A stretch of DNA of 64,000 nucleotides, taken from NCBI GenBank assembly GCA_023398105.1, contig JAEWST010000097.1, forward strand, positions 3,175 through 67,174, written 5' to 3'. Both the position numbers and the translations under genes were made by a program. Positions within the stretch are counted from its first letter, which is position 1. The number at the start of each line of letters is the position of its first letter. Of this stretch, positions 15,409-24,073 are shown piece after piece. The DNA is from Bacillota bacterium. Its GTDB lineage: Bacteria; Bacillota; Clostridia; Acetivibrionales; DSM-1351. The notes under the pieces are model-generated. The model searched no databases, had not been told where the DNA came from, and saw only the letters and a program-made list of their open reading frames with translations.

Positions 15409-17313
15409 TTATTCTTCAACACTAACTCCAGCCATTCTCATTAAGAAAATAGCATTTCGTGTATCAGATACTCCTTTTCTAAGCAAATAATCAAAATATA
15501 TTTTATTGTCTTTATAATACTCCTTAAAATGATAATTCCTTATATGACCCTTGCTTTCTTTCTCTAAATCAGCCAGTTCAAGATCATGGGTTGATACCAT
15601 ACCCCATGCAGCCTTTTTGTCTAATTGTTTAATTAACATTTTAGCCCCCATATGCCTGTCTGCTGAATTAGTTCCTTTAAATATTTCATCCAACAGGAAA
15701 AATACTTTCTCATTCCTGTCAACAGCCTCAACAACCATTTTAACCCGAAGCAGCTCTGCATAAAACGATGACACACTCTGTCCTAAATTATCACTGGTTC
15801 TCATACAAGCGTAAATCTTAAGTATGGGGCATTTGAAAAACTTCGCACAAACGGGCAGACCTAAGCTTGACATTAGCAGACTAATACCTACAGTTCTCAA
15901 GAAGGTACTTTTACCAGACATATTTGATCCTGTAATAAGAAGTATTGGCTGATTACTGTCAAAACTTATATCATTGCATTTTCTGCCTCTATTCAGTAGC
16001 GGGTGTCCAAGCTGCTCTGCTGTTATTCCTGTTCTCAAGTCATCAGTTATTTGTGGCATTATAAATTCAGGATTGTCGTGTTTTAGAATTGACATACTGC
16101 TTAGTGCCTCAACTTCTCCAATAACATCAAACCATTTTTGAACAAATTTACCACTGTTCATTTTCCATTTCTCTAAACTTACTAAACAATGATAATCCCA
16201 TAGTGTAGCTACATTTACAATTGCATGAAAAAAATTATACCTATTAGCTATTAGTTCCCACAGTTTTGAAAGCTTTTCTATCTGTTTCCAAGCAGGTATT
16301 TCTGATTTTCCTTTTAGTGCCTTCTTTAATTCATTAATATATTTACTTTCAAATTTTTCTGACTCAAACTGTTTAATAATACCACTGTACACTTTTAACG
16401 TATTTGTATATTTTTCTACTATTTCAAAGTTTCTGTTTCTAAAATTTGCCCGATACGCCAGCATTAAAAATTGAACAACAAACCCAATAATGGGCAAAAA
16501 AGCAGACACTACACCAAATATAGAAAGCAAAAGGAAAAGCAATGTCAGAATAGGAAGCCCAGTTATTAATAAGTTAAAAGCTTTTGAGCTGTACATCTTG
16601 TTTTCTTGCTTAGCCCAAGCATATATTTCTTCTAGTTTGTTCATTGTATCTAGCAAGGTTTTGCTTTTCTTTTTATTAGAATAGCCGCTGTTGGCTTGGA
16701 AACCTGAGTTATTTTTTTCTTCATCCTCAATCAGCATTATATTTTTATTTGATATTAATGCATTGGAAAGCATTCTTTGCCTAAATATTAATTTACCTGA
16801 AAGCTCAGCTAAAGCCTCTTGTCTCTCTAGGATATCCTCTTTATTTTCAAGCGGCTTCAGAAATATTTCTGCCAGCTTATGTCTTCCCGAATGTGTTGAG
16901 GTCATATTTATCATTTGAAACAATGAATTCTTGCCAAAGATGTCTAAATCATAGGTGTAATTATGCTCCTGATTTTCAAATTCCTCACCTATATCTGAGA
17001 ACTTTGTCCATTTTCCATTTATCCTTTTTAAGCACATTTTATTAATTTGATGCATAGCAAACGAATAATTTTTTCTTTTGATAATGCAATTTTGAACAAC
17101 GGTAAGATATATAAAAGCTGCTGTAAATAGTATTATTTGAGCAGACATAAAAATAAATTGATTAAATACATAAAGGACTATTGCTAACGCAATCCCAGCA
17201 AAAAACACTAATAGCTTATAATTACCTAACGTACTGCCTTTTCTATTGTACATATCCAATTTTTTTGAATAAACATCTACTCTCTTCTGATATTTTTTCT
17301 CAGGTGCTGTCAT
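15409..17313 (-). CDS. Membrane-associated MutS-family ATPase
   Basis: The ATG at 17313 has GGAGGAAAATTA upstream, so it is preferred over the upstream start; 634 residues. Two pairs of hydrophobic segments (about 35-80 and 245-290) flank a helical region. The C-terminal MutS ATPase domain has Walker A (TGSNMSGKST), the DNLGQSVSSFYAEL stretch and Walker B (FFLLDEIFKGTNSADRH), then the STHDLEL motif. The N-terminal mismatch-recognition domain of MutS is absent, so this is not MutS1. The family is seen in clostridia; its role is unproven and may involve DNA at the membrane. Confidence 0.85.
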   Translation of the reverse strand: MTAPEKKYQKRVDVYSKKLDMYNRKGSTLGNYKLLVFFAGIALAIVLYVFNQFIFMSAQIILFTAAFIYLTVVQNCIIKRKNYSFAMHQINKMCLKRINGKWTKFSDIGEEFENQEHNYTYDLDIFGKNSLFQMINMTSTHSGRHKLAEIFLKPLENKEDILERQEALAELSGKLIFRQRMLSNALISNKNIMLIEDEEKNNSGFQANSGYSNKKKSKTLLDTMNKLEEIYAWAKQENKMYSSKAFNLLITGLPILTLLFLLLSIFGVVSAFLPIIGFVVQFLMLAYRANFRNRNFEIVEKYTNTLKVYSGIIKQFESEKFESKYINELKKALKGKSEIPAWKQIEKLSKLWELIANRYNFFHAIVNVATLWDYHCLVSLEKWKMNSGKFVQKWFDVIGEVEALSSMSILKHDNPEFIMPQITDDLRTGITAEQLGHPLLNRGRKCNDISFDSNQPILLITGSNMSGKSTFLRTVGISLLMSSLGLPVCAKFFKCPILKIYACMRTSDNLGQSVSSFYAELLRVKMVVEAVDRNEKVFFLLDEIFKGTNSADRHMGAKMLIKQLDKKAAWGMVSTHDLELADLEKESKGHIRNYHFKEYYKDNKIYFDYLLRKGVSDTRNAIFLMRMAGVSVEE

Positions 17314-17448
17314 TAATTTTCCTCCATTAGCTACTATTTTCAAATACTACTACTAAAACATCACTAATGCTTATAATATCAATATTACCCATAAAATACT
17401 ATAGTTATTTCACAAGAAATCACAAATAACAAAGGCACTGCATCAGAA

Positions 17449-17503
17449 TGAACTGACCCCAATAAGCTAGACCTAAAAATCTAACCTGTGGGAGGTCGGT
17501 TCA
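17449..17503. mobile_element. Short IS3-like terminal inverted repeat remnant
   Basis: TGAACTGACCCC at 17449-17460 and GGAGGTCGGTTCA at 17491-17503 are imperfect inverted repeats. The ...CTGACCCC form is typical of IS3-family ends. Only 31 bases lie between them, so it is a collapsed remnant or a tiny non-autonomous element. Confidence 0.4.
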
Positions 17504-17598
17504 ACGCTCTGAACAGTACCTTTTTTATGTTCATATTAACTTTAAAATTCTGTTGTACCACACACCAACTTTCGGGACTAAAATGTAACGAAAGTAGC

Positions 17599-17832
17599 TT
17601 AAACTGGCAGTGATGTTACCATTTTCAATAGATATTTCTTCATTATTGCTAAATCTAAAGCATCTATTGTTCCGCTCTTATCTAGATCAGCAGCTATTTT
17701 TCCATCCTTTGAAGGGAAGTCGCTAATTTGACCAAGCAAATACTGCTTTAATTGTGCATCATCAATAGCATCAACAGCTTTATCACCATTCAAGTCTCCA
17801 TATATAACAGTAGGTTCATTGGATAACCACAT
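17599..17832 (-). pseudogene. Type I dockerin fragment of a cellulosomal protein
   Basis: 77 codons hold two complete dockerin repeats: GDLNGDKAVDAIDDAQLKQY, then ADLDKSGTIDALDLAIMKKY, each with the Asp/Asn calcium loop and a following helix. The preceding VIYGD is typical of C. cellulolyticum-type dockerins. No signal peptide, enzyme domain or RBS lies upstream. Instead a full repeat C element begins 38 bases before the ATG. It therefore looks like the C-terminal remnant of a cellulosome-anchored protein. A stand-alone dockerin is a less likely alternative. Confidence 0.75.
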
Positions 17833-17869
17833 AAATAATAGACTTTTTATGTACGAAGTCTAAGTTAAC

Positions 17870-18142
17870 AACTCAACTTTCCCAGTTAAAAATCGCAGGT
17901 GTTAAACTTATCAAGGGAACGTTGGGTTAGAAATAATTGCATGAATTAGTTGTTGAACCACAGTGTTTTTGCCGTAAAAACGGCACGATGTCGTTTTTAG
18001 CACACTATGAACCATGGATGGCGAATGTGTGCGACGGCTAAAATACTGCGGTGAAGCATTACTAATTCAAGCAATTATTTCGGAAACAAACCATTGATAA
18101 GTTTGAACACCGATAGATTTTGGGGGTGGGAAAGTTTGAGTT
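17870..18142. repeat. Repeat C, full-length element (273 bp)
   Basis: The ends AACTCAACTTTCCCAG and TGGGAAAGTTTGAGTT are inverted repeats with one extra T. Inner segments ATAATTGCATGAATTAGT and ACTAATTCAAGCAATTAT are also inverted, as are small arms around GCACACTATGAACC. No ORF lies inside. It resembles a MITE that folds into a long stem. Partial copies are scattered through the window. Confidence 0.8.
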
Positions 18143-18160
18143 AATAAAAAAAATTGAGTT

Positions 18161-18946
18161 TTAACTGTTTACTACTTCCATTAGCTCATTATGTATATAG
18201 CTATTTGTAGCAATTGTAGCAGTTTTACTGATATAATTTAGATTATTTCCTTGCCAATCAGTAATTTTACCACCTGCTTCTTCTAGTATTATAGCAGCTC
18301 CAGCATAATCCCAAGGCTGCAATTCCATTTCGTAGAAGCCATCCATACGGCCTGCTGCAACATTACATATATCTAAAGCAGCAGAACCTGTACGCCTCAC
18401 ATCACGACATTTTAAAAATACATTTTTGGTTATTCTAAAGGTTTCATCTGCTTTTTCTCTATCATAGGGTGATGTACCAAAAGTTATCAAACTATCACTG
18501 AGCATTCTACTCTGCGTTACTCTTATTTGTTGGTCATTTACAAAAGCACCTTTTCCCTTTTGAGCTGTAAATATTTCATTTAAATATGGATTATATACTA
18601 TTCCAGCATATGGAATCCCATCTACAACTAGGCCCAATGCAATAGCCGAATATTTAAAACCATACATTAGATTAGTTGTTCCATCAACTGGATCAAGAAT
18701 CCAAGTATACTTTCCTAATGAGAATTCATTCTCATTTGTTTCCTCAGCAATAATATTACTTTCAGGAATAATCTGATTCAACCCACTAACAACTCTCTCC
18801 TGAACCTTTATATCTATTTCTGTCACAAAATTGGCTGTACCTGCTTTTGAAATCACTTTCTTGTCGTGCATATTATATAAAAGCATTTCTCCAGCATCCT
18901 TTAGCAAGCTTACCGCTTCCTTTATTACTGTCTCTATTGTCTTCAT
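18161..18946 (-). CDS. Inositol monophosphatase family protein
   Basis: 261 residues. The Li-sensitive phosphatase metal sites are visible: AEETNE near 68, DPVDGTTN near 88, and WDYAGAAIILEEAGG near 212. The enzyme hydrolyses inositol-1-phosphate or related sugar phosphates with Mg in the cytosol; the true substrate is not readable. Its ATG overlaps the stop of the acyl-CoA synthetase gene (ATGA), so the pair is coupled. Confidence 0.92.
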   Translation of the reverse strand: MKTIETVIKEAVSLLKDAGEMLLYNMHDKKVISKAGTANFVTEIDIKVQERVVSGLNQIIPESNIIAEETNENEFSLGKYTWILDPVDGTTNLMYGFKYSAIALGLVVDGIPYAGIVYNPYLNEIFTAQKGKGAFVNDQQIRVTQSRMLSDSLITFGTSPYDREKADETFRITKNVFLKCRDVRRTGSAALDICNVAAGRMDGFYEMELQPWDYAGAAIILEEAGGKITDWQGNNLNYISKTATIATNSYIHNELMEVVNS

Positions 18947-20652
18947 TTTAGCTCTTGATACCTCTTAATTTTCTTTGTTGTTGTTTTTTCAAACTCTTCA
19001 TCTTTTATAGTGAATTCCTTCACTGTCTTGTAATTAACCAATTCTTTATTTATTCTTTTCACTTCAGAGTTTATTATGGTATACACGTCCTGCTTTGGAA
19101 TTACTCCTTCTTTTATATCCTCTGCAATCTTTTCTTTATCAGGAACTATTTTGGCACAGACAACCACATCATCCTTGCCGTCCTTTGCATATACCAAAGA
19201 CTCTTTAATATAATCACTTCTTCCTAAAAGTGTTTCTATTTCTTCAGGATATACATTTTTCCCATTTTTAGTTAAAATCATATTTTTCATTCTTCCTGTA
19301 ATATGAATAAACCCATCTGAATCAAAATATCCCATATCTCCTGTATAAAACCATCCATCTCTGATAACAGCATCAGTTGCTTCCTGATTTTCATAATATC
19401 CTAACATAACACTAGGACCTGATACTTTAATTTCTCCTATGCCTTCTGAATTTGGATTATCTATAACCACCTTTAATCCAGGCAAAGGAAGACCTGCCGC
19501 ATCAAACTTGAACCAGCAATTTCTATTCAAAGCAACTATTGGTGCACATTCTGTTAAACCATATCCCTGTACAAGCTTAATACCGATGTCTTTAAATCCC
19601 TTTGGTACTACTGGATTAATTGCTGCCGCACCACTAATAAAAAGCCTTAAATGTCCCCCTAGAGCCTCATGAATCTCAGCAAATAATTTTCTTCTAATAT
19701 CAATTTTTACAAAGCTTAATATATTACTTAATTTAACACCAAGCTTTAATTTCTTTTCTGCTCCTGGCTTCTTTTTGACATTATTTATGAGCTGCTTGTA
19801 AATAGATTCAAAAATCAAAGGAACTCCATTCATAACTGTACATTTCGATTCTTTTAGATTTTTGACGATATGTCTAAGTCCTTCGCAATAGGCAATTGTA
19901 CAGCCTCTGTACATTTGACAAAGGAAACCGCAGGTGCATTCATAGGTATGATGCGGAGGCAAAACAGATAGGAAGGTGTCCTTTTCGTCAATGTATAGCA
20001 TAGAGCACATTGCCATAAGATTAGTTGAAATATTTTTATGTGAGAGCATAACAGCCTTTGATTTTTCTGTCGTCCCTGATGTGAACAATAGAATTCTCAT
20101 AGCTTCATTATCAATTTCTGCATCCAGAAACTCTCTGTTACCTGCAGCAACTAGCTCATGACCTTTTCTAAGTAATTTACCATATGAAAGCTGTCCATCG
20201 GTATCCTCTTCCATATCCATATTTATGAAATATTTGCAAGTGTCAATATTCTTCATTATACTTTCAATTTTTGTTGAGACAGAACCCGAAAAAATTACGG
20301 CATCAGCATAACTTCTCTGTATACAGCTTTCTATTTCATTGTTTGGAAGCTCTCTGTCCAAAGGAACAACGATTCCTGTACCATTACAAACTCCCAAATA
20401 TGACGTAGACCATTCGTACCTATTTTCACCGATTATTGCAATTCTTTTATCTTTTAATCCCAAGCTAATCAATGCTGTACCCAAAGCATCTATATCCGAC
20501 TTATATTTGTTGTAAGATACAGGTATATAATCCGAATCACCTTTCTCCTTAACTAAAAAAGCAGGCTTTTGCCCATATAGCTTGGCACTTTGCTCAATCA
20601 TGTCTTTTAAGTTTATTATTTTTCTTACTTCATACAAGGGTATGTTTTTCAT
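18943..20652 (-). CDS. AMP-forming long-chain acyl-CoA synthetase-like protein
   Basis: 569 residues from the ATG at 20652, six bases after GGAGG; the in-frame extension to 20679 lies in a leader hairpin. The adenylate-forming core is intact: FTSGTTEKSKAVMLSH near 208-225, GYGLTECAP near 350, YTGDMGYFDSDGFIHITGR near 430, and a C-terminal Lys in KTTTKKIKRYQ. It activates a carboxylic acid, probably a fatty acid, with ATP and CoA. It lacks membrane segments. Coupling with an IMPase suggests a lipid or glycolipid pathway, but the substrate is unknown. Confidence 0.9.
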   Translation of the reverse strand: MKNIPLYEVRKIINLKDMIEQSAKLYGQKPAFLVKEKGDSDYIPVSYNKYKSDIDALGTALISLGLKDKRIAIIGENRYEWSTSYLGVCNGTGIVVPLDRELPNNEIESCIQRSYADAVIFSGSVSTKIESIMKNIDTCKYFINMDMEEDTDGQLSYGKLLRKGHELVAAGNREFLDAEIDNEAMRILLFTSGTTEKSKAVMLSHKNISTNLMAMCSMLYIDEKDTFLSVLPPHHTYECTCGFLCQMYRGCTIAYCEGLRHIVKNLKESKCTVMNGVPLIFESIYKQLINNVKKKPGAEKKLKLGVKLSNILSFVKIDIRRKLFAEIHEALGGHLRLFISGAAAINPVVPKGFKDIGIKLVQGYGLTECAPIVALNRNCWFKFDAAGLPLPGLKVVIDNPNSEGIGEIKVSGPSVMLGYYENQEATDAVIRDGWFYTGDMGYFDSDGFIHITGRMKNMILTKNGKNVYPEEIETLLGRSDYIKESLVYAKDGKDDVVVCAKIVPDKEKIAEDIKEGVIPKQDVYTIINSEVKRINKELVNYKTVKEFTIKDEEFEKTTTKKIKRYQELK

Positions 20653-20700
20653 TTTAACCTCCACGCCCCATTGGGGCACAAAAATATTAAAGACTTTGTA
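20653..20700 (-). promoter_or_regulatory. Repeat E leader: hairpin plus RBS before the synthetase gene
   Basis: The minus strand reads ATATTTTTGTG, then GCCCC-AAT-GGGGC (5-bp GC stem), then GTGGAGG and ATG. The same block precedes the gene at 46390, and a decayed copy is at 8663. The hairpin sits just before the RBS, so it may control translation or stabilise the mRNA. Confidence 0.55.
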
Positions 20701-20738
20701 TTTATTTATATGCGAAAATCAATTTATAAACATCTACG

Positions 20739-22502
20739 TTATATAGATTTTTCCCTAATCTCTTTTATTAACTCGCAAATCACATGAGTTCTTCTTAAGG
20801 GTGTCATTAAATAAAACCCTGCTACGTACTTATATAGTTTATTTATGCTCTTTATAGATAGATTTATTCCAATCCTTTCAGATTCTTCACGGCTTTTGTC
20901 CTTGAACCTTTCAATTATTTCTTGTTCTATTTCTATTCCAGGAACCTCATTATTTATAAACTGAGCATTTTTGTATCCAACTAGTGGCATTATACCTGCA
21001 AATATAGGCACATTTAAGGTTTCTGTAGCTTTAATAAGATTATTAATACCTGTATCAGTATATACTGCCTGTGTAAGAAAATAACCAATTCCATTCTCAA
21101 TTTTAGTAATAGAGCGTCTTAATTCGGCTTCAAAATTAACAGCGTTAATATTGAGAGCACCTCCTATTTTGAATTCCTCATCACAAAAAACATTACTATT
21201 GAGGCTGGAAATATACCCAGCAAGCTTTGAGGAATTGATACTGAATACTCCTCTTATATTTTCTCTTTCAGTATGTGCTATAGGATCACCGGTAATTGTT
21301 AATACATTTCTTACTCCTTCAATATGAAGTCCCAAAAGCATAGCCTTAATACCTAATAAATTTTTATCTCTACAGGTAATATGAGGCATAGTGGGTATTC
21401 CAGCTTCTCTGTAAAGCTTGGCAGCTATAATGGAGCTATCTGCCCTTGCCTTTGCCAGCGGAGAATCGGCAATAGTTATCATATCTGCACCTGCTTGTTT
21501 AAGCAGAAAGGCATCTTTAAGCATATACTCCCATTTAGTATCAAAAGGAGGATCTATTTCTACTAAAATAGGCTTTTTACTTTCTAAAAGCTGATATAGG
21601 ACATTTTTCTTTTGTATAGCACATTCTAAACTGCTCTGCTTCTCATTTGAGCTTTCCGAAGAGGTGGCACCTTCACTAAAAAGCTTTGCAACAGCAGCTA
21701 TATGCTGTGGAGTAGTTCCACAGCAACCACCTAATATTTTTACGCCCATTTTATTTAAATCAAGCATTTTCTCTGCAAAGTACTCTGAATTATCAATATA
21801 TATAGTTCTGCCGCGCTCAGAAGATGGGTAGCCAGAGTTTGGCATTATAATAATATTCCTGCCCAGAGTGTTTAAATCCTTAATTAGTCTAAGCATATGT
21901 GCAGGTCCACTAATACAATTTAAACCGTAGGCATCAACTAATCCACTTGTTCTTACCTTGTTAATTATATCTATATAGAATAATCCTTCTTTTGTATATC
22001 CATCAGGATACACGGAGAAGGAAGTAATAATCACTGCCAGAGATAGCCTCAAGCGTATATATGCAGATAGCTCCAAAAGAATATCATAGTTTGCAAAGGT
22101 TTCAAACAAAAAATTTTCTGCTCCACATTCTAAAAATATATCAACTATTCTCTTATATTCTTCTAAAGCTGTAATTCCTTCGGTTACAGGTATAGGACCA
22201 ATATCAGCAAAAACCACAGCCTTTGTTCCTTCTATAGCACGTTTTGCTATATCCCAACCCATTTTAATTATTTTGTCCGCTTCTTGTTGGTCGCAAGCCA
22301 ATGAAAACCTATTAGCACCAAATGTATTAGTCTTAATAGCGTTTGCACCTGCTTCTACATACTCCTTATGAATATTATATATAGAATCTCTGTCAAAAAG
22401 ATTTGCAAGCTCACAAGCTGTATTCTTATTAAACTTTGATGAGTAGTAGGTACCAATAGCACCATCAAACAGAAAATAATTCTTATCTTCAAAAAAACTC
22501 AT
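20739..22502 (-). CDS. yitJ: Homocysteine S-methyltransferase / methylene-THF reductase (YitJ type)
   Basis: 587 residues. The N-terminal half (1-285) is a Zn-dependent homocysteine methyltransferase with FDGAIGT, NTFGANR and the Zn ligands in GGCCGTTP. The C-terminal half (from about 300) is a MetF-like flavoprotein with LVEIDPPFD and LTITGDP. The fusion generates methyl-THF and uses it for methionine synthesis without full MetH. No SAM riboswitch was recognised in the upstream 380 bases, unlike B. subtilis yitJ. The ATG lacks an obvious strong RBS. Confidence 0.9.
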   Translation of the reverse strand: MSFFEDKNYFLFDGAIGTYYSSKFNKNTACELANLFDRDSIYNIHKEYVEAGANAIKTNTFGANRFSLACDQQEADKIIKMGWDIAKRAIEGTKAVVFADIGPIPVTEGITALEEYKRIVDIFLECGAENFLFETFANYDILLELSAYIRLRLSLAVIITSFSVYPDGYTKEGLFYIDIINKVRTSGLVDAYGLNCISGPAHMLRLIKDLNTLGRNIIIMPNSGYPSSERGRTIYIDNSEYFAEKMLDLNKMGVKILGGCCGTTPQHIAAVAKLFSEGATSSESSNEKQSSLECAIQKKNVLYQLLESKKPILVEIDPPFDTKWEYMLKDAFLLKQAGADMITIADSPLAKARADSSIIAAKLYREAGIPTMPHITCRDKNLLGIKAMLLGLHIEGVRNVLTITGDPIAHTERENIRGVFSINSSKLAGYISSLNSNVFCDEEFKIGGALNINAVNFEAELRRSITKIENGIGYFLTQAVYTDTGINNLIKATETLNVPIFAGIMPLVGYKNAQFINNEVPGIEIEQEIIERFKDKSREESERIGINLSIKSINKLYKYVAGFYLMTPLRRTHVICELIKEIREKSI

Positions 22503-22667
22503 AACATTCTTAATCCTTACTCTCTATATTCTTAAGAAATAATTATACTTTTTGTTGAAATGGGAGTCAAGTAAATGCTAGAATCAATAAATATTAATCT
22601 AAAGATAGTCCCCTAAATATCAATTCAGAACTTCAGTATATATCGCAATGCACACATATTCTATATA

Positions 22668-22715
22668 CAAAAACTGTACAAATTCTGGTAAAAATAATTA
22701 TCAGATTTGTACAGT
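22668..22715 (-). terminator. Terminator of the darA operon
   Basis: ACTGTACAAATTCTG and CAGATTTGTACAGT form a stem with one bulged base. On the minus strand it is followed by TTTTTG. It lies about 170 bases after the darA stop. Confidence 0.7.
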
Positions 22716-22748
22716 CCATTATTAGAAGTGTTTTATTAAATTTTATTG

Positions 22749-22870
22749 CTCAAACTTCACACATAAAAAATCTATTGGTGCGGTAGAATTATCAATGGTT
22801 TATAGCCAAAATAATTGCTAGAATTAGTAAGTTCTAGGAACTAACATTATTCAACTGCGAAGTTTGAGTA
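22749..22870. repeat. Repeat C, diverged copy
   Basis: CTCAAACTTCACAC at the left and GAAGTTTGAG at the right are inverted, with the internal ATAATTGCTAGAATTAGT shared with the full element. It lies between darA and the operon terminator. Confidence 0.65.
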
Positions 22871-22883
22871 TTATAATATAGCA

Positions 22884-23210
22884 CTAAAATTTTTCCATTT
22901 GCGTAATTTCAATAACAAATACAGTAGAACCTCCAACATTTACCTCAATTCCATCAGGTAAAATACCTGCATTAAACGAGCTGTGAGCATATGTTTGTAT
23001 ATACTGCTTACGGCGTTCTGAATGAGTTTTTATAATATCCAGTACATTTTCAAGCTCTTCATCCTCTATACCAATCATCAATGTCGTATTACCTGCTCTT
23101 AAGAAACCTCCAGTTGAACAAAGTTTTGTAACTCTATAATCTAAGCTATTCAAAGTGTCTGTTACTTTTCGTGAATCTTCATCATGCATAATAGCAAAAA
23201 TCAGTTTCAT
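22884..23210 (-). CDS. darA: Cyclic di-AMP receptor DarA/PstA
   Basis: 108 residues starting at MKLIFAIMHDED, with AGGGG nine bases upstream; an ATG at 23216 that overlaps the ablB stop is also in frame. The PII-like fold is indicated by the conserved start, STGGFLRAGNTTLMIG near 36-51, and the C-terminal VNVGGSTVFVIEI. The family (PF06153) forms trimers that bind c-di-AMP. Here it ends an operon with lysine 2,3-aminomutase and the beta-lysine acetyltransferase, behind a c-di-AMP riboswitch. That points to osmolyte control. Confidence 0.93.
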   Translation of the reverse strand: MKLIFAIMHDEDSRKVTDTLNSLDYRVTKLCSTGGFLRAGNTTLMIGIEDEELENVLDIIKTHSERRKQYIQTYAHSSFNAGILPDGIEVNVGGSTVFVIEITQMEKF

Positions 23211-23215
23211 TAACA

Positions 23216-24073
23216 TCAACCCCTATTTAGATTTTTAACCCATATGTTCATATCTTCAAAGCCTCCGCATATGTGACAGTTATTCACAAGCCTGCCGCAA
23301 TATCGGTATTTCAGTTTTCCCAATGTTCTATTTATTCCAGGATTTATAGCTCTTGAAAGACTATATAAAGTAATAAACTCCTTTTGCAAAAGTTCCTGTT
23401 CAAGGCTTTGAATCAGATTGGGAAGTATACCTCTACCCCTATGTTCAGGATATGTGGCACAGTCGGTAATTTCAGCATTAAAATTTTCCTTGTCCATATC
23501 AGCAGATGCAATACTAATAATCTTGCCATCCTCCACAGCAACCTTAAAAAGCACCTGTTCTTTCATTATTTCATGCAAATAGTCACCGTTAAAAACAGGT
23601 GAAGGATAGCTCTCAAAAACATTTGCAAAAAGCTTTATCATCTGTGGGATATCACTCGTTTCAGCATTTCTAATCACATAACTTTGACTTTCCTTTAAAT
23701 AGTTTTTTTTATTTTCAACATCGCATTTGCTTATAATTTCGTCTTCTTCCGCAGTTTTTGTTGACACTTCACGTTTCTTATCAACAAAAAATGATACACA
23801 ATAAGCGTCTTCACCCTGAAAAAAACCTTTTATTAATCCTTCGATTTTAAATCCACATTTTCTATATGGTTCTAAAATTCTTATTCTGCAGTTTGATATT
23901 ATTTTACCCAGCCCGTTTTCTGATGCAAAATCAATAATACCGATGATATTACTATCTGTAATATTATGATAATCTAATATTTTCAATCTCTCATTAGTAT
24001 AATCAACAAATATTTTGCTCCCATTTATACTTGTATAATAATTTTCTTTACTACGTGACTCTAACACTTTCAT
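23216..24073 (-). CDS. ablB: Beta-lysine N6-acetyltransferase
   Basis: 285 residues of GNAT type with RBS GAGGGAGAG. An N-terminal region (about 10-95) resembles AblB proteins. The acetyl-CoA-binding part is near 185-240, with ATYPEHRGRGILPNL as the Q/R-x-x-G-x-G/A signature. It acetylates beta-lysine to N-epsilon-acetyl-beta-lysine, a compatible solute known from methanogens and some bacteria. It overlaps ablA by 23 bases, so translation is coupled. The paired arrangement makes the call firm. Confidence 0.92.
   Translation of the reverse strand: MKVLESRSKENYYTSINGSKIFVDYTNERLKILDYHNITDSNIIGIIDFASENGLGKIISNCRIRILEPYRKCGFKIEGLIKGFFQGEDAYCVSFFVDKKREVSTKTAEEDEIISKCDVENKKNYLKESQSYVIRNAETSDIPQMIKLFANVFESYPSPVFNGDYLHEIMKEQVLFKVAVEDGKIISIASADMDKENFNAEITDCATYPEHRGRGILPNLIQSLEQELLQKEFITLYSLSRAINPGINRTLGKLKYRYCGRLVNNCHICGGFEDMNIWVKNLNRG

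Noticed and set aside
17870..18142. Repeat C as a c-di-GMP riboswitch (GGCAACAAACCATTG resembles GGCAAACC)
   Set aside because: The other conserved blocks of GEMM RNAs are absent and the element has inverted ends.
20739..22800. SAM riboswitch before the yitJ-type gene
   Set aside because: Known for B. subtilis yitJ, but the upstream 300 bases show none of the conserved S-box blocks.
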